Positions 47,263 through 55,781 of a DNA stretch of 64,000 nucleotides are shown here, piece after piece. This stretch comes from Streptomyces narbonensis. Its GTDB lineage: Bacteria > Actinomycetota > Actinomycetes > Streptomycetales > Streptomycetaceae. The position numbers and the translations under genes are program-made. The DNA lies in contig NZ_BMSF01000018.1 of assembly GCF_014649015.1 (NCBI RefSeq), positions 1 to 64,000 of the forward strand. The letters run 5' to 3'. Numbering within the stretch: the stretch's first letter is position 1; each line of letters opens with the position of its first letter. The notes beneath the pieces were generated by a model that saw nothing but the letters and a program-made list of their open reading frames with translations, had not been told where the DNA came from and ran no database searches.

Positions 47263-48110
47263 TGGGCCAGAAGGTTAACCCGCATGGGTTCCGGCTCGGC
47301 ATCACCACGGACTTCAAGTCCCGCTGGTACGCCGACAAGCTGTACAAGGACTACGTCAAGGAAGACGTCGCCATCCGTCGGATGATGACGTCCGGCATGG
47401 AGCGCGCCGGCATCTCGAAGGTTGAGATCGAGCGCACCCGTGACCGCGTGCGGGTGGACATCCACACCGCGCGTCCCGGCATCGTCATCGGCCGCCGTGG
47501 CGCCGAGGCCGACCGCATCCGCGGTGACCTCGAGAAGCTCACGGGCAAGCAGGTCCAGCTGAACATCCTCGAGGTCAAGAACCCCGAGATGGACGCTCAG
47601 CTGGTTGCTCAGGCCGTTGCCGAGCAGCTCTCCTCCCGCGTCTCCTTCCGTCGCGCCATGCGTAAGAGCATGCAGGGCACGATGAAGGCCGGCGCCAAGG
47701 GCATCAAGATCCAGTGTGGCGGTCGTCTCGGCGGCGCCGAGATGTCCCGCTCGGAGTTCTACCGCGAGGGTCGTGTGCCGCTGCACACGCTCCGCGCGAA
47801 CGTGGACTACGGCTTCTTCGAGGCCAAGACGACCTTCGGTCGCATTGGCGTCAAGGTCTGGATCTACAAGGGCGACGTCAAGAACATCGCCGAGGTCCGC
47901 GCCGAGAACGCTGCGGCCCGTGCGGGTAACCGCCCGGCCCGTGGCGCCGGCGCTGGCGACCGCCCGGCCGGCCGTGGTGGCCGTGGTGGCGAGCGTGGCG
48001 GCCGCGGCCGCAAGCCGCAGCAGCAGTCCGCGCCGGCTGCCGAGGCCCCCAAGGCCGACGCTCCCGCCGCCGCTGCCGCTCCGGCTGAGAGCACCGGAAC
48101 GGAGGCCTGA
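47262..48110 (+). CDS. rpsC: 30S ribosomal protein S3
   Basis: S3 lies at the mRNA entrance and has helicase activity. The 282-residue product has the KH domain (RPGIVIGRRGAEADRIRGDL) and the C-terminal GRLGGAEMSRSEFYREGRVP. A long Gly/Arg/Pro/Ala tail after residue 215 is typical of actinobacteria. It is translationally coupled to rplV by TAATG. Confidence 0.98.
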   Translation: MGQKVNPHGFRLGITTDFKSRWYADKLYKDYVKEDVAIRRMMTSGMERAGISKVEIERTRDRVRVDIHTARPGIVIGRRGAEADRIRGDLEKLTGKQVQLNILEVKNPEMDAQLVAQAVAEQLSSRVSFRRAMRKSMQGTMKAGAKGIKIQCGGRLGGAEMSRSEFYREGRVPLHTLRANVDYGFFEAKTTFGRIGVKVWIYKGDVKNIAEVRAENAAARAGNRPARGAGAGDRPAGRGGRGGERGGRGRKPQQQSAPAAEAPKADAPAAAAAPAESTGTEA

Positions 48111-48115
48111 CCGAA

Positions 48116-48535
48116 ATGCTGATCCCCCGTAGGGTCAAGCACCGCAAGCAGCACCACCCCAAGCGCTCGGGTATGAGCAAGGGTGGTACGCAGGTTGCGT
48201 TCGGCGAGTACGGCATTCAGGCCCTCACGCCGGCGTACGTGACCAACCGCCAGATCGAGGCGGCTCGTATCGCGATGACCCGCCACATCAAGCGTGGCGG
48301 CAAGGTCTGGATCAACATCTACCCGGACCGCCCCCTGACGAAGAAGCCCGCCGAGACCCGCATGGGTTCCGGTAAGGGTTCTCCGGAGTGGTGGATCGCG
48401 AACGTCAAGCCGGGTCGGGTGATGTTCGAACTGTCCTACCCGAACGAGAAGATCGCGCGCGAGGCCCTGACCCGTGCGGCCCACAAGCTGCCGATGAAGT
48501 GCAAGATCGTTAAGCGCGAAGCAGGTGAGCTGTGA
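48116..48535 (+). CDS. rplP: 50S ribosomal protein L16
   Basis: L16 organises the A-site region of 23S rRNA. The 139-residue product begins MLIPRRVKHRKQHHPKRSGM and has the MGSGKGSPEWWIANVKPGRV block. Its stop overlaps the rpmC start. Confidence 0.98.
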   Translation: MLIPRRVKHRKQHHPKRSGMSKGGTQVAFGEYGIQALTPAYVTNRQIEAARIAMTRHIKRGGKVWINIYPDRPLTKKPAETRMGSGKGSPEWWIANVKPGRVMFELSYPNEKIAREALTRAAHKLPMKCKIVKREAGEL

Positions 48536-48759
48536 TGTCGGCCGGTACCAAGGCGTCCGAGCTGCGCGAGCTGGGCAACGAGGAGCTTCTCAACAAGCTC
48601 CGCGAGGCCAAGGAAGAGCTGTTCAACCTCCGCTTCCAGGCGGCGACGGGCCAGCTCGAGAACCACGGTCGGCTCAAGTCCGTCCGTAAGGACATCGCCC
48701 GGATCTACACCCTGATGCGTGAGCGTGAGCTGGGCATCGAGACGGTGGAGAACGCCTGA
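48535..48759 (+). CDS. rpmC: 50S ribosomal protein L29
   Basis: L29 lies at the tunnel exit next to L23. The 74-residue product has the two-helix motif LREAKEELFNLRFQAATGQL. The ATG at 48535 overlaps the rplP stop (TGATG); a GTG three bases earlier is possible. Its own stop overlaps rpsQ. Confidence 0.97.
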   Translation: MSAGTKASELRELGNEELLNKLREAKEELFNLRFQAATGQLENHGRLKSVRKDIARIYTLMRERELGIETVENA

Positions 48760-49040
48760 TGAGCGAGAGCAACGTGACTGAGAAGACCGAGCGCAACGCT
48801 CGCAAGGTCCGCGAGGGCCTGGTCGTCAGCGACAAGATGGACAAGACCGTCGTCGTCGCTGTCGAGGACCGCGTCAAGCACGCGCTGTACGGCAAGGTCA
48901 TCCGCCGTACGAACAAGCTCAAGGCTCACGACGAGCAGAACGCTGCCGGCATCGGTGACCGCGTCCTCCTGATGGAGACCCGGAAGCTGTCGTCGACGAA
49001 GCACTGGCGCGTCGTCGAGATCCTCGAGAAGGCCAAGTAA
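48759..49040 (+). CDS. rpsQ: 30S ribosomal protein S17
   Basis: S17 is a primary 16S rRNA binding protein with an OB fold. The 93-residue product has KVREGLVVSDKMDKTVVVAV and DRVLLMETRKLSSTKHWRVV. A hairpin gap follows before rplN. Confidence 0.98.
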   Translation: MSESNVTEKTERNARKVREGLVVSDKMDKTVVVAVEDRVKHALYGKVIRRTNKLKAHDEQNAAGIGDRVLLMETRKLSSTKHWRVVEILEKAK

Positions 49041-49079
49041 TTACTCGAGGGGTTTCCCTCGGGTCAGTTCCGCCAGGCT

Positions 49080-49109
49080 CGGCCGGGGCTTCTTCTGAAG
49101 CCCCGGCCG
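49080..49109 (+). terminator. Intra-operon hairpin between rpsQ and rplN
   Basis: A 13-bp GC-rich stem (49080-49092 with 49097-49109) with a TTCT loop has no T run. It lies at the junction of the S10 and spc blocks and may be a partial terminator or processing site. Confidence 0.6.
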
Positions 49110-49137
49110 GGAACCGGCAGACAATCAGGAGATAGAC

Positions 49138-49506
49138 GTGATCCAGCAGGAGTCGCGACTGCGTGTCGCCGACAACACTGGTGCCAAGGAGATCCTTTGC
49201 ATCCGTGTTCTCGGTGGCTCGGGTCGCCGCTACGCGGGCATCGGTGACGTCATCGTCGCCACCGTCAAGGACGCGATCCCCGGTGGCAACGTGAAGAAGG
49301 GTGACGTCGTCAAGGCGGTCATCGTTCGCACCGTCAAGGAGCGCCGCCGCCAGGACGGCTCGTACATCCGCTTCGACGAGAACGCCGCTGTCATTCTCAA
49401 GAACGACGGCGACCCTCGTGGCACCCGTATCTTCGGCCCGGTCGGCCGTGAGCTGCGCGAGAAGAAGTTCATGAAGATCATCTCGCTCGCGCCGGAGGTG
49501 CTGTAA
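49138..49506 (+). CDS. rplN: 50S ribosomal protein L14
   Basis: L14 forms an intersubunit bridge. The 122-residue product begins MIQQESRLRVADNTGAKEIL and has the RKDGSYIRFDENAAVIL-type block (here RQDGSYIRFDENAAVIL). The GTG start at 49138 follows CAGGAGA. It is the first gene of the spc block. Confidence 0.98.
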   Translation: MIQQESRLRVADNTGAKEILCIRVLGGSGRRYAGIGDVIVATVKDAIPGGNVKKGDVVKAVIVRTVKERRRQDGSYIRFDENAAVILKNDGDPRGTRIFGPVGRELREKKFMKIISLAPEVL

Positions 49507-49508
49507 GC

Positions 49509-49820
49509 ATGAAGATCAAGAAGGGCGACCTGGTCCAGGTCATCACCGGTAAGGACAAGGGCAAGCAGGGCAAGGTCATCACGGCCTTCCCCCGCGAGAA
49601 CCGCGTCCTCGTCGAGGGTGTCAACCGGGTCAAGAAGCACACCAAGGCCGGCCCGTCGCAGGCCGGTGGCATCGTCACGACCGAGGCTCCGGTCCACGTC
49701 TCCAACGTCCAGCTGGTCGTGGAGAAGGACGGCAAGAAGGTCGTCACGCGTGTCGGTTACCGCTTCGACGACGAGGGCAACAAGATCCGCGTTGCCAAGC
49801 GGACGGGTGAGGACATCTGA
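49509..49820 (+). CDS. rplX: 50S ribosomal protein L24
   Basis: L24 initiates 50S assembly. The 103-residue product begins MKIKKGDLVQVITGKDKGKQ (KOW motif). It is 2 nt from rplN and its stop overlaps the rplE start (TGATGG). Confidence 0.97.
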   Translation: MKIKKGDLVQVITGKDKGKQGKVITAFPRENRVLVEGVNRVKKHTKAGPSQAGGIVTTEAPVHVSNVQLVVEKDGKKVVTRVGYRFDDEGNKIRVAKRTGEDI

Positions 49821-50374
49821 TGGCTACCACCACTCCGCGTCTCAAGACGAAGTACCGCGAGGAGATCGCGGGCAAGCTGCGTGAGGAGTTCTCGTACGAG
49901 AACGTCATGCAGGTTCCCGGCCTCGTGAAGATCGTGGTCAACATGGGTGTCGGCGACGCCGCCCGTGACTCGAAGCTGATCGACGGTGCGATCCGCGACC
50001 TGACCACGATCACCGGTCAGAAGCCGGCCGTCACCAAGGCTCGCAAGTCCATCGCGCAGTTCAAGCTGCGTGAGGGCCAGCCGATCGGTGCGCACGTCAC
50101 CCTCCGTGGCGACCGCATGTGGGAGTTCCTGGACCGCACCCTGTCGCTCGCGCTTCCGCGCATCCGCGACTTCCGTGGTCTGTCCCCCAAGCAGTTCGAC
50201 GGGCGTGGCAACTACACCTTCGGTCTCACGGAGCAGGTCATGTTCCACGAGATCGACCAGGACAAGATCGACCGTGTCCGGGGTATGGACATCACCGTGG
50301 TGACCACGGCGACCAACGACGCTGAGGGCCGCGCCCTTCTCCGTCACCTCGGCTTCCCCTTCAAGGAGGCGTAA
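49820..50374 (+). CDS. rplE: 50S ribosomal protein L5
   Basis: L5 binds 5S rRNA and contacts P-site tRNA. The 184-residue product has NVMQVPGLVKIVVNMGVGDA and the C-terminal GMDITVVTTATNDAEGRALL. It is followed by rpsN after 5 nt. Confidence 0.98.
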   Translation: MATTTPRLKTKYREEIAGKLREEFSYENVMQVPGLVKIVVNMGVGDAARDSKLIDGAIRDLTTITGQKPAVTKARKSIAQFKLREGQPIGAHVTLRGDRMWEFLDRTLSLALPRIRDFRGLSPKQFDGRGNYTFGLTEQVMFHEIDQDKIDRVRGMDITVVTTATNDAEGRALLRHLGFPFKEA

Positions 50375-50379
50375 GCGAG

Positions 50380-50565
50380 ATGGCGAAGAAGGCTCTCATC
50401 GCGAAGGCTGCCCGCAAGCCCAAGTTCGGCGTGCGTGGCTACACGCGCTGCCAGCGTTGTGGTCGTCCCCACTCCGTGTACCGCAAGTTCGGCCTGTGCC
50501 GCGTGTGCCTCCGTGAGATGGCTCACCGTGGCGAGCTGCCGGGCGTGACCAAGAGCTCCTGGTAA
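50380..50565 (+). CDS. rpsN: 30S ribosomal protein S14 type Z (zinc form)
   Basis: This 61-residue protein is the zinc-binding S14, with YTRCQRCGRPHSVYRKFGLC and RVC completing the two CxxC pairs. Streptomycetes usually also have a zinc-free S14 elsewhere under Zur control. It lies in the normal spc position. The gap to rpsH (208 nt) is long and has a 12-bp imperfect hairpin. Confidence 0.97.
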   Translation: MAKKALIAKAARKPKFGVRGYTRCQRCGRPHSVYRKFGLCRVCLREMAHRGELPGVTKSSW

Positions 50566-50616
50566 TCCCTTACTTGGGATGACCGGAGTCTCTCGGTAAG
50601 CACTGGGTTGTCGGTC

Positions 50617-50653
50617 GCCCATCCCTCCATGGCTTAGGCTAGGAGGGTTGGGC
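50617..50653 (+). other. Hairpin in the rpsN-rpsH gap
   Basis: A 12-bp stem with one mismatch (50617-50628 with 50642-50653) and a 13-base loop lies in the 208-nt gap. There is no T run. It may be a partial terminator or leader element of rpsH. Confidence 0.45.
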
Positions 50654-50773
50654 GTCCGCCGCCCGTACGACTTACTACGCCGTAGGTCCCCGCGCCGCAC
50701 CCGTCCCGCCCCTGTGTGGGGAGAGGGATGGCGCATACAGGAAACCCCGGCGAGAGAGGCCGAAGGCCAATTC

Positions 50774-51172
50774 ATGACCATGACTGATCCGATCGCGGAC
50801 ATGCTGACTCGTCTGCGTAACGCGAACTCGGCATACCACGACTCCGTGACGATGCCGCACAGCAAGATCAAGTCTCACATCGCGGAAATCCTCCAGCAGG
50901 AGGGCTTCATCACGGGCTGGAAGGTCGAGGACGCCGAGGTCGGCAAGAACCTCGTCCTCGAGCTCAAGTTCGGTCCGAACCGTGAGCGCTCCATCGCGGG
51001 CATCAAGCGGATCTCGAAGCCCGGTCTCCGGGTTTACGCGAAGTCCACCAACCTGCCGAAGGTCCTCGGCGGCCTGGGCGTGGCGATCATCTCCACGTCC
51101 CACGGTCTCCTGACCGGCCAGCAGGCAGGCAAGAAGGGCGTAGGTGGGGAAGTCCTCGCCTACGTCTGGTAG
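50774..51172 (+). CDS. rpsH: 30S ribosomal protein S8
   Basis: S8 is a central 16S rRNA binding protein and in E. coli the spc operon repressor. The 132-residue product begins MTMTDPIADMLTRLRNANSA and ends KGVGGEVLAYVW. The start at 50774 is the family-typical one; a longer frame to 50648 lies in leader sequence. Confidence 0.97.
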   Translation: MTMTDPIADMLTRLRNANSAYHDSVTMPHSKIKSHIAEILQQEGFITGWKVEDAEVGKNLVLELKFGPNRERSIAGIKRISKPGLRVYAKSTNLPKVLGGLGVAIISTSHGLLTGQQAGKKGVGGEVLAYVW

Positions 51173-51193
51173 TCGGGAAAGGAAGGAAAGCTC

Positions 51194-51733
51194 ATGTCGC
51201 GTATTGGCAAGCTGCCTATCCCGGTTCCCGCCGGCGTGGACGTCACCATCGATGGCCGCACGGTCACGGTGAAGGGTTCCAAGGGCACCCTGAGCCACAC
51301 CGTCGCCGCTCCGATCGAGATCGTTAAGGGCGAGGATGGCGTGCTCAACGTCAACCGTCCGAACGACGAGCGTCAGAACAAGGCCCTCCACGGCCTGTCC
51401 CGCACGCTGGTGGCCAACATGATCACCGGTGTGACCCAGGGTTACGTGAAGGCGCTCGAGATCAGCGGTGTCGGTTACCGCGTCGCCGCGAAGGGCTCCA
51501 ACCTGGAGTTCCAGCTCGGCTACAGCCACCCGATCCTGGTCGAGGCGCCCGAGGGCATCTCGTTCAAGGTCGAGTCGCCGACCAAGTTCTCGGTCGAGGG
51601 CATCGACAAGCAGAAGGTCGGCGAGGTCGCCGCCAACATCCGCAAGCTTCGCAAGCCTGACCCCTACAAGGCCAAGGGCGTGAAGTATGCGGGTGAGGTC
51701 ATCCGCCGCAAGGTCGGAAAGGCTGGTAAGTAA
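51194..51733 (+). CDS. rplF: 50S ribosomal protein L6
   Basis: L6 lies near the sarcin-ricin loop. The 179-residue product begins MSRIGKLPIPVPAGVDVTID and has the C-terminal PDPYKAKGVKYAGEVIRRKV block. It is 3 nt from rplR. Confidence 0.98.
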   Translation: MSRIGKLPIPVPAGVDVTIDGRTVTVKGSKGTLSHTVAAPIEIVKGEDGVLNVNRPNDERQNKALHGLSRTLVANMITGVTQGYVKALEISGVGYRVAAKGSNLEFQLGYSHPILVEAPEGISFKVESPTKFSVEGIDKQKVGEVAANIRKLRKPDPYKAKGVKYAGEVIRRKVGKAGK

Positions 51734-51736
51734 GCC

Positions 51737-52120
51737 ATGGCATACGGTGTGAAGATCGCCAAGGGTGACGCCTACAAGGGTGCCGCCAAGAAGCGCCGCC
51801 ACATCCGCATCCGCAAGAACGTGTCGGGTACGGCGGAGCGTCCGCGCCTCGTCGTGACGCGTTCCAACCGCGGTATCACCGCTCAGGTCATCGACGACCT
51901 CAAGGGCCACACCCTTGCGTCTGCGTCGACCCTGGACGCGTCGATCCGCGGCGGCGAGGGTGACAAGTCCGCGCAGGCCAAGCAGGTCGGTTCCCTGGTC
52001 GCCGAGCGCGCCAAGGCCGCCGGTGTCGAGGCTGTCGTGTTCGACCGTGGTGGCAACAGGTACGCCGGGCGCATTGCCGCTCTGGCTGACGCCGCCCGCG
52101 AAGCCGGGCTGAAGTTCTAA
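51737..52120 (+). CDS. rplR: 50S ribosomal protein L18
   Basis: L18 binds 5S rRNA. The 127-residue product has RRHIRIRKNVSGTAERPRLV and ends DRGGNRYAGRIAALADAARE plus AGLKF. It lies in spc order. Confidence 0.98.
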   Translation: MAYGVKIAKGDAYKGAAKKRRHIRIRKNVSGTAERPRLVVTRSNRGITAQVIDDLKGHTLASASTLDASIRGGEGDKSAQAKQVGSLVAERAKAAGVEAVVFDRGGNRYAGRIAALADAAREAGLKF

Positions 52121-52165
52121 GCCCCGGTTCCGGGACTAACGGACGTAACAGAGAGAGGTAATCCA

Positions 52166-52768
52166 ATGGCTGGACCCCAGCGCCGCGGAAGCGGTGCCGG
52201 TGGCGGCGAGCGGCGGGACCGGAAGGGCCGCGACGGTGGCGCTGCCGCCGAGAAGACCGCGTACGTTGAGCGCGTTGTCGCGATCAACCGCGTCGCCAAG
52301 GTTGTCAAGGGTGGTCGTCGCTTCAGCTTCACCGCGCTGGTCGTGGTGGGCGACGGTGACGGCACCGTAGGTGTCGGTTACGGCAAGGCCAAGGAAGTTC
52401 CCGCGGCCATCGCCAAGGGCGTCGAGGAAGCCAAGAAGAACTTCTTCAAGGTTCCCCGCATCCAGGGCACCATCCCGCACCCGATCCAGGGCGAGAAGGC
52501 CGCGGGCGTCGTCCTGCTCAAGCCTGCTTCCCCCGGTACCGGTGTTATCGCCGGTGGCCCGGTGCGCGCGGTGCTCGAGTGCGCCGGCGTTCACGACATC
52601 CTGTCGAAGTCGCTCGGCTCCGACAACGCGATCAACATCGTGCACGCGACCGTGGAGGCCCTGAAGGGCCTGCAGCGTCCCGAGGAGATCGCGGCTCGCC
52701 GTGGTCTGCCCCTCGAGGATGTCGCTCCCGCGGCTCTGCTCCGTGCGCGTGCTGGGGCGGGTGCGTAA
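52166..52768 (+). CDS. rpsE: 30S ribosomal protein S5
   Basis: S5 affects accuracy and is the spectinomycin-resistance locus. The 200-residue product has a Gly/Arg-rich N-terminus and the loop ERVVAINRVAKVVKGGRRFS, which is unaltered around the usual resistance residues. Its stop overlaps the rpmD start. Confidence 0.98.
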   Translation: MAGPQRRGSGAGGGERRDRKGRDGGAAAEKTAYVERVVAINRVAKVVKGGRRFSFTALVVVGDGDGTVGVGYGKAKEVPAAIAKGVEEAKKNFFKVPRIQGTIPHPIQGEKAAGVVLLKPASPGTGVIAGGPVRAVLECAGVHDILSKSLGSDNAINIVHATVEALKGLQRPEEIAARRGLPLEDVAPAALLRARAGAGA

Positions 52769-52950
52769 TGGCTCGCCTCAAGGTCACGCAGACGAAGTCG
52801 TACATCGGCAGCAAGCAGAACCACCGCGACACCCTGCGCTCGCTTGGCCTCAAGAAGGTCAACGACGTGGTTGTCAAGGAGGATCGTCCCGAGTTCCGCG
52901 GCATGGTGCACACCGTCCGCCACCTCGTGACGGTCGAGGAGGTTGAGTAA
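52768..52950 (+). CDS. rpmD: 50S ribosomal protein L30
   Basis: This 60-residue protein begins MARLKVTQTKSYIGSKQNHR and ends VRHLVTVEEVE. The ATG at 52768 overlaps the rpsE stop (TAATG). Longer upstream frames are out of context. It is followed by rplO. Confidence 0.97.
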   Translation: MARLKVTQTKSYIGSKQNHRDTLRSLGLKKVNDVVVKEDRPEFRGMVHTVRHLVTVEEVE

Positions 52951-52951
52951 A

Positions 52952-53407
52952 ATGGCGGAGAACAGCCCGCTGAAGGCCCACAACCTCCGTCCGGCCCCCG
53001 GCGCCAAGACCGCCAAGACCCGTGTCGGTCGTGGTGAGGCGTCGAAGGGTAAGACGGCCGGTCGTGGTACCAAGGGTACGAAGGCCCGTTACCAGGTTCC
53101 GCAGCGCTTCGAGGGTGGGCAGATGCCCCTCCACATGCGTCTGCCGAAGCTCAAGGGCTTCAAGAACCCGTTCCGCACCGAGTTCCAGGTCGTGAACCTG
53201 GACAAGCTCGGCGCTCTCTACCCCGAGGGTGGAGAGGTCACGGTGGCCGACCTGGTCGCCAAGGGCGCGGTTCGCAAGAACAGCCTCGTCAAGGTGCTCG
53301 GCACCGGCGAGATCACCGTGGCGCTGCAGGTTTCGGTTGACGCCGTCTCCGGCTCCGCCAAGGAGAAGATCGCCGCCGCTGGTGGCACCGTCACCGAGCT
53401 CGTCTGA
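52952..53407 (+). CDS. rplO: 50S ribosomal protein L15
   Basis: L15 is a late assembly protein. The 151-residue product begins MAENSPLKAHNLRPAPGAKT and contains GEASKGKTAGRGTKGTKARY. The ATG at 52952 follows GGAGG. In many bacteria secY follows directly; here a terminator and three minus-strand genes intervene. Confidence 0.97.
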   Translation: MAENSPLKAHNLRPAPGAKTAKTRVGRGEASKGKTAGRGTKGTKARYQVPQRFEGGQMPLHMRLPKLKGFKNPFRTEFQVVNLDKLGALYPEGGEVTVADLVAKGAVRKNSLVKVLGTGEITVALQVSVDAVSGSAKEKIAAAGGTVTELV

Positions 53408-53425
53408 GCCCGGTAGACAGCACTG

Positions 53426-53471
53426 AAGAAGCCCGGCCGGTTTCCCTTCGGGGGAGCCGGCCGGGCTTCTT
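53426..53471 (+). terminator. Terminator after rplO
   Basis: A perfect 15-bp stem (53426-53440 with 53457-53471) encloses a 16-base loop and ends in TTCTTTG. A GTGTCG-type short repeat (53473-53515) follows, before the convergent LuxR gene. Confidence 0.85.
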
Positions 53472-53523
53472 TGTGTGTCGGTGTCGGTGTCGGAGTCGGT
53501 GTCGTCGTGTCGTGTGCCGGAGT

Positions 53524-54159
53524 TCAGGCCGCGGCCGCGGTGAGGCCGCGGGCCTTGAGGCAGGCCTGGAGCCGGCTCTCGACCTCGAGCTTGGCCAGCA
53601 CGTGGGTCACGTACATCTTCACCGTGGCTTCCTTGATTCCCAGGGAGCTCGCTATGCGGTGATTGCTCATCCCGTCGGAGAGCAGATCCAGCACCTGCTG
53701 TTCCCGAGGGGTCAGCTGCGGGAACCGCCTGCGGTATTCCGTCAGCTCCTCCGTCATGTCACGGGGGAAGTAGGTGAAGCCCGCGAGCGCCGCGGACAAC
53801 GCGCGGTTGAAGTCCTCGGGCGTCGCCGTGTCGGGCAGGAACCCGTGGAGACCCGCCGACACGCTGGACGGGGTGATCCGGGTCCGCGCCGGGTGCCCGA
53901 CGGAGATGAAGCGGACCACGCGGTCCCCTGCCCGGGGCCGGAGGACGGTGGTCAGGTCCTCCTCCGGCGAGTCTGCGGTGCTGAGCAGGACGAGATCCGG
54001 GGCGGCGCGGTCGACCGCCTCGGCCAGGCCGTCGAAGGTGCAGGTGCTGATCGTCTTCACGTACGAGAATCGCTGGACGACCTGGATGAGGCCGAGGGTG
54101 CGGGTCGGGCTGTCATCGGCGACAAGGACATGGGCATGTGCATGGCGTTGCGTGCTCAT
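53524..54159 (-). CDS. LuxR/NarL-type regulator with degenerate receiver
   Basis: This protein of about 211 residues has an N-terminal receiver-like domain (HVLVADDSPTRTLGL) and a C-terminal LuxR helix-turn-helix (LTPREQQVLDLLSDGMSNHR, ATVKMYVTHVLAKLEVESRL). The site of the phosphorylated Asp reads DLVLLSTADS, with Ser where Asp is expected, and the usual C-terminal Lys is Asp (GFLPD). It is therefore probably phosphorylation-independent. No kinase gene is adjacent. A GTG at 54168 is an alternative start. Confidence 0.88.
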   Translation of the reverse strand: MSTQRHAHAHVLVADDSPTRTLGLIQVVQRFSYVKTISTCTFDGLAEAVDRAAPDLVLLSTADSPEEDLTTVLRPRAGDRVVRFISVGHPARTRITPSSVSAGLHGFLPDTATPEDFNRALSAALAGFTYFPRDMTEELTEYRRRFPQLTPREQQVLDLLSDGMSNHRIASSLGIKEATVKMYVTHVLAKLEVESRLQACLKARGLTAAAA

Positions 54160-54289
54160 TTCCCCCACTTCGCGATCGCGGCAGGGGACGGCGCTGCGTT
54201 CCCCCGCCGCCGCCCCCCTGGGTGATCACGACTGTATCCACGCCGATTGCACATGCACAGCCACTTTGAGCAGTACCTGATGTTCCGGT

Positions 54290-54955
54290 TCAGAGCGCCC
54301 CGGCGGAGGGGCGACAGCCCTGCCAGCCCGTCCTCCACTCCGGGAAGGCGGGGTGCTCACTCATCCGGGTACCGCTGATCGTGGAGCCGAGGGAGCCGTC
54401 CGGTCCCTTGACCTCGACGATCCGGTGCGGATACGTGCCGCCGAGGTCGGTGTACGTCATGAGCATCATGCCCGTGGGCGTCTCCCACCGGTTCGCGCCG
54501 CCGGCGATCCTCTCCGCGTCCCGGGGGACCTCGCGTGGCCCGAAGTACCCCGTCAGGATCACGTCCAGGCTGTCCGGCCTCGGCGCGGGGGTGGCTTCCT
54601 CCCCGGCCGTGCAGGACTGCCAGTTCCGCAAGGTGATGGATTCGGGGCGGTCGGCACGCCAGACGCGCTCCTCCGCGAGCCGCCCTTCGAAAGTGATCAC
54701 GAAGCGGAGCTTGCTCACCGCGTCGCCCCGGTGCTCGGCGTACATCTCCACCCTCCGGTTCGTCGTCACGGACTGGTCGGTGTCCAGCGGAGCCGCCTCC
54801 GTGAACTCGATCCGGGTGACGGCCGCCCCGGCCTTCGCCCCGGCCCGGCCGTCGTCACCTGCGCTCCCTCCCGCGCCGGGGGTGCCGACGGTGACGGCCA
54901 CGATCGTGGCCGCCACCGCCGCACAGCCCGCGAGGGCCATCCGTACGTGCTTCAT
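54290..54955 (-). CDS. Exported or membrane-anchored hypothetical protein
   Basis: This protein has about 221 residues, with an N-terminal hydrophobic segment (MALAGCAAVAATIVAVTVGT) that could be a signal peptide or anchor. The rest contains a beta-rich region (VEMYAEHRGDAVSKLRFVIT) and GTYPHRIVEVKGPDGSLGST. Two Cys residues (NWQSC, WQGC) may form a disulfide. The start at 54955 lies 2 nt from the upstream stop, so it is cotranscribed with the secreted protein. I do not recognise the family. Confidence 0.72.
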   Translation of the reverse strand: MKHVRMALAGCAAVAATIVAVTVGTPGAGGSAGDDGRAGAKAGAAVTRIEFTEAAPLDTDQSVTTNRRVEMYAEHRGDAVSKLRFVITFEGRLAEERVWRADRPESITLRNWQSCTAGEEATPAPRPDSLDVILTGYFGPREVPRDAERIAGGANRWETPTGMMLMTYTDLGGTYPHRIVEVKGPDGSLGSTISGTRMSEHPAFPEWRTGWQGCRPSAGAL

Positions 54956-54956
54956 C

Positions 54957-55418
54957 TCAGCAGGTGAAGCGGCGTTCCTGGCTGGTGGCCCAGCCGACAC
55001 GGGCCGGGCTCCCGCCGCGGACGGAGCCCTTGGTGCGGTAGGTGAACGTGCCCTTGCCCTGGCACTTCCACTGGAGGTGGCTCATGCCGCGGTTGCCGAC
55101 CCATTCCGTACCGGCGATGCGGTTCCAGCCGTCCCAGCGGTGGTATTGGAGCAGCGCGGTGTTGTACCAGCCGCTGCAGTTGTTCGCCGTCCTGTACTTG
55201 CCGCGGGCGTGGTCGCTCCTACCGCTGGGCGCCATGTTCTCCTTCCACGGCGTGTAGACCTGGAGGTGGCAGCCCGCGGCGGCGGCCTGAGGTGCGGCGG
55301 CGGCCGAGGAGGCGGCCGCAGGGGCGGTGATCGGCGCGGCGGGCCGGGCGGCGGCGGTGCCGGCGCCCATCAGGAGGGCGGCCCCCACGGCGGTCGCGAC
55401 GGTGAGTGACGTCTTCAC
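54957..55418 (-). CDS. Secreted hypothetical protein
   Basis: This 153-residue protein has a clear signal peptide (MKTSLTVATAVGAALLMGAG, cleavage near AAARPAAP) and an Ala/Pro-rich spacer. The mature domain has four Cys (AGCHLQVYTPW, TANNCSGWYNTALL, WKCQGKG, RRFTC) likely forming disulfides. The pattern of aromatic residues resembles small secreted actinobacterial proteins of unknown role. The GTG start follows GGGGGAA. Confidence 0.75.
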   Translation of the reverse strand: MKTSLTVATAVGAALLMGAGTAAARPAAPITAPAAASSAAAAPQAAAAGCHLQVYTPWKENMAPSGRSDHARGKYRTANNCSGWYNTALLQYHRWDGWNRIAGTEWVGNRGMSHLQWKCQGKGTFTYRTKGSVRGGSPARVGWATSQERRFTC

Positions 55419-55676
55419 AGGTGTTCCCCCAGAAGTGGGATCGACGGGTATCGAGCCGGTCCGGGCGGTCGGTCCGGAACGGCGCGATCAGTCTTCTGGG
55501 GGTGGGTCGCGGTGTCAGGACGGCTCTTGGTCGGAACGGGAGGCCGACCAAAGTCGACTGTCCCGGCATCGGGAGGGCCGCGCCGCCGGGATCCGCCGGG
55601 ATACCTCCCAAAAGGGGCATCCCCGGTTGGTCGTTCCTAGGGGGGCATGGTCGCCGGTAAGGTGGCGTGCACTGTC

Positions 55677-55703
55677 TAGACTCCGTGCGGTATGCCCGCA
55701 CGG
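55677..55703 (+). promoter_or_regulatory. secY promoter -10 and leader hairpin
   Basis: TAGACT (55677-55682) is a good -10. It is followed by CCGTGCGGTATGCCCGCACG, within a 7-bp hairpin at 55683-55703. No convincing -35 is seen. The remaining gap 55419-55676 holds no gene. Confidence 0.45.
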
Positions 55704-55781
55704 GCTCGATGACCGAAAACCAATCGTCGAACCTCAAGACCGTCACCCTTGACGCATAGCGCGGGGGTCGCAGGAGGCACC

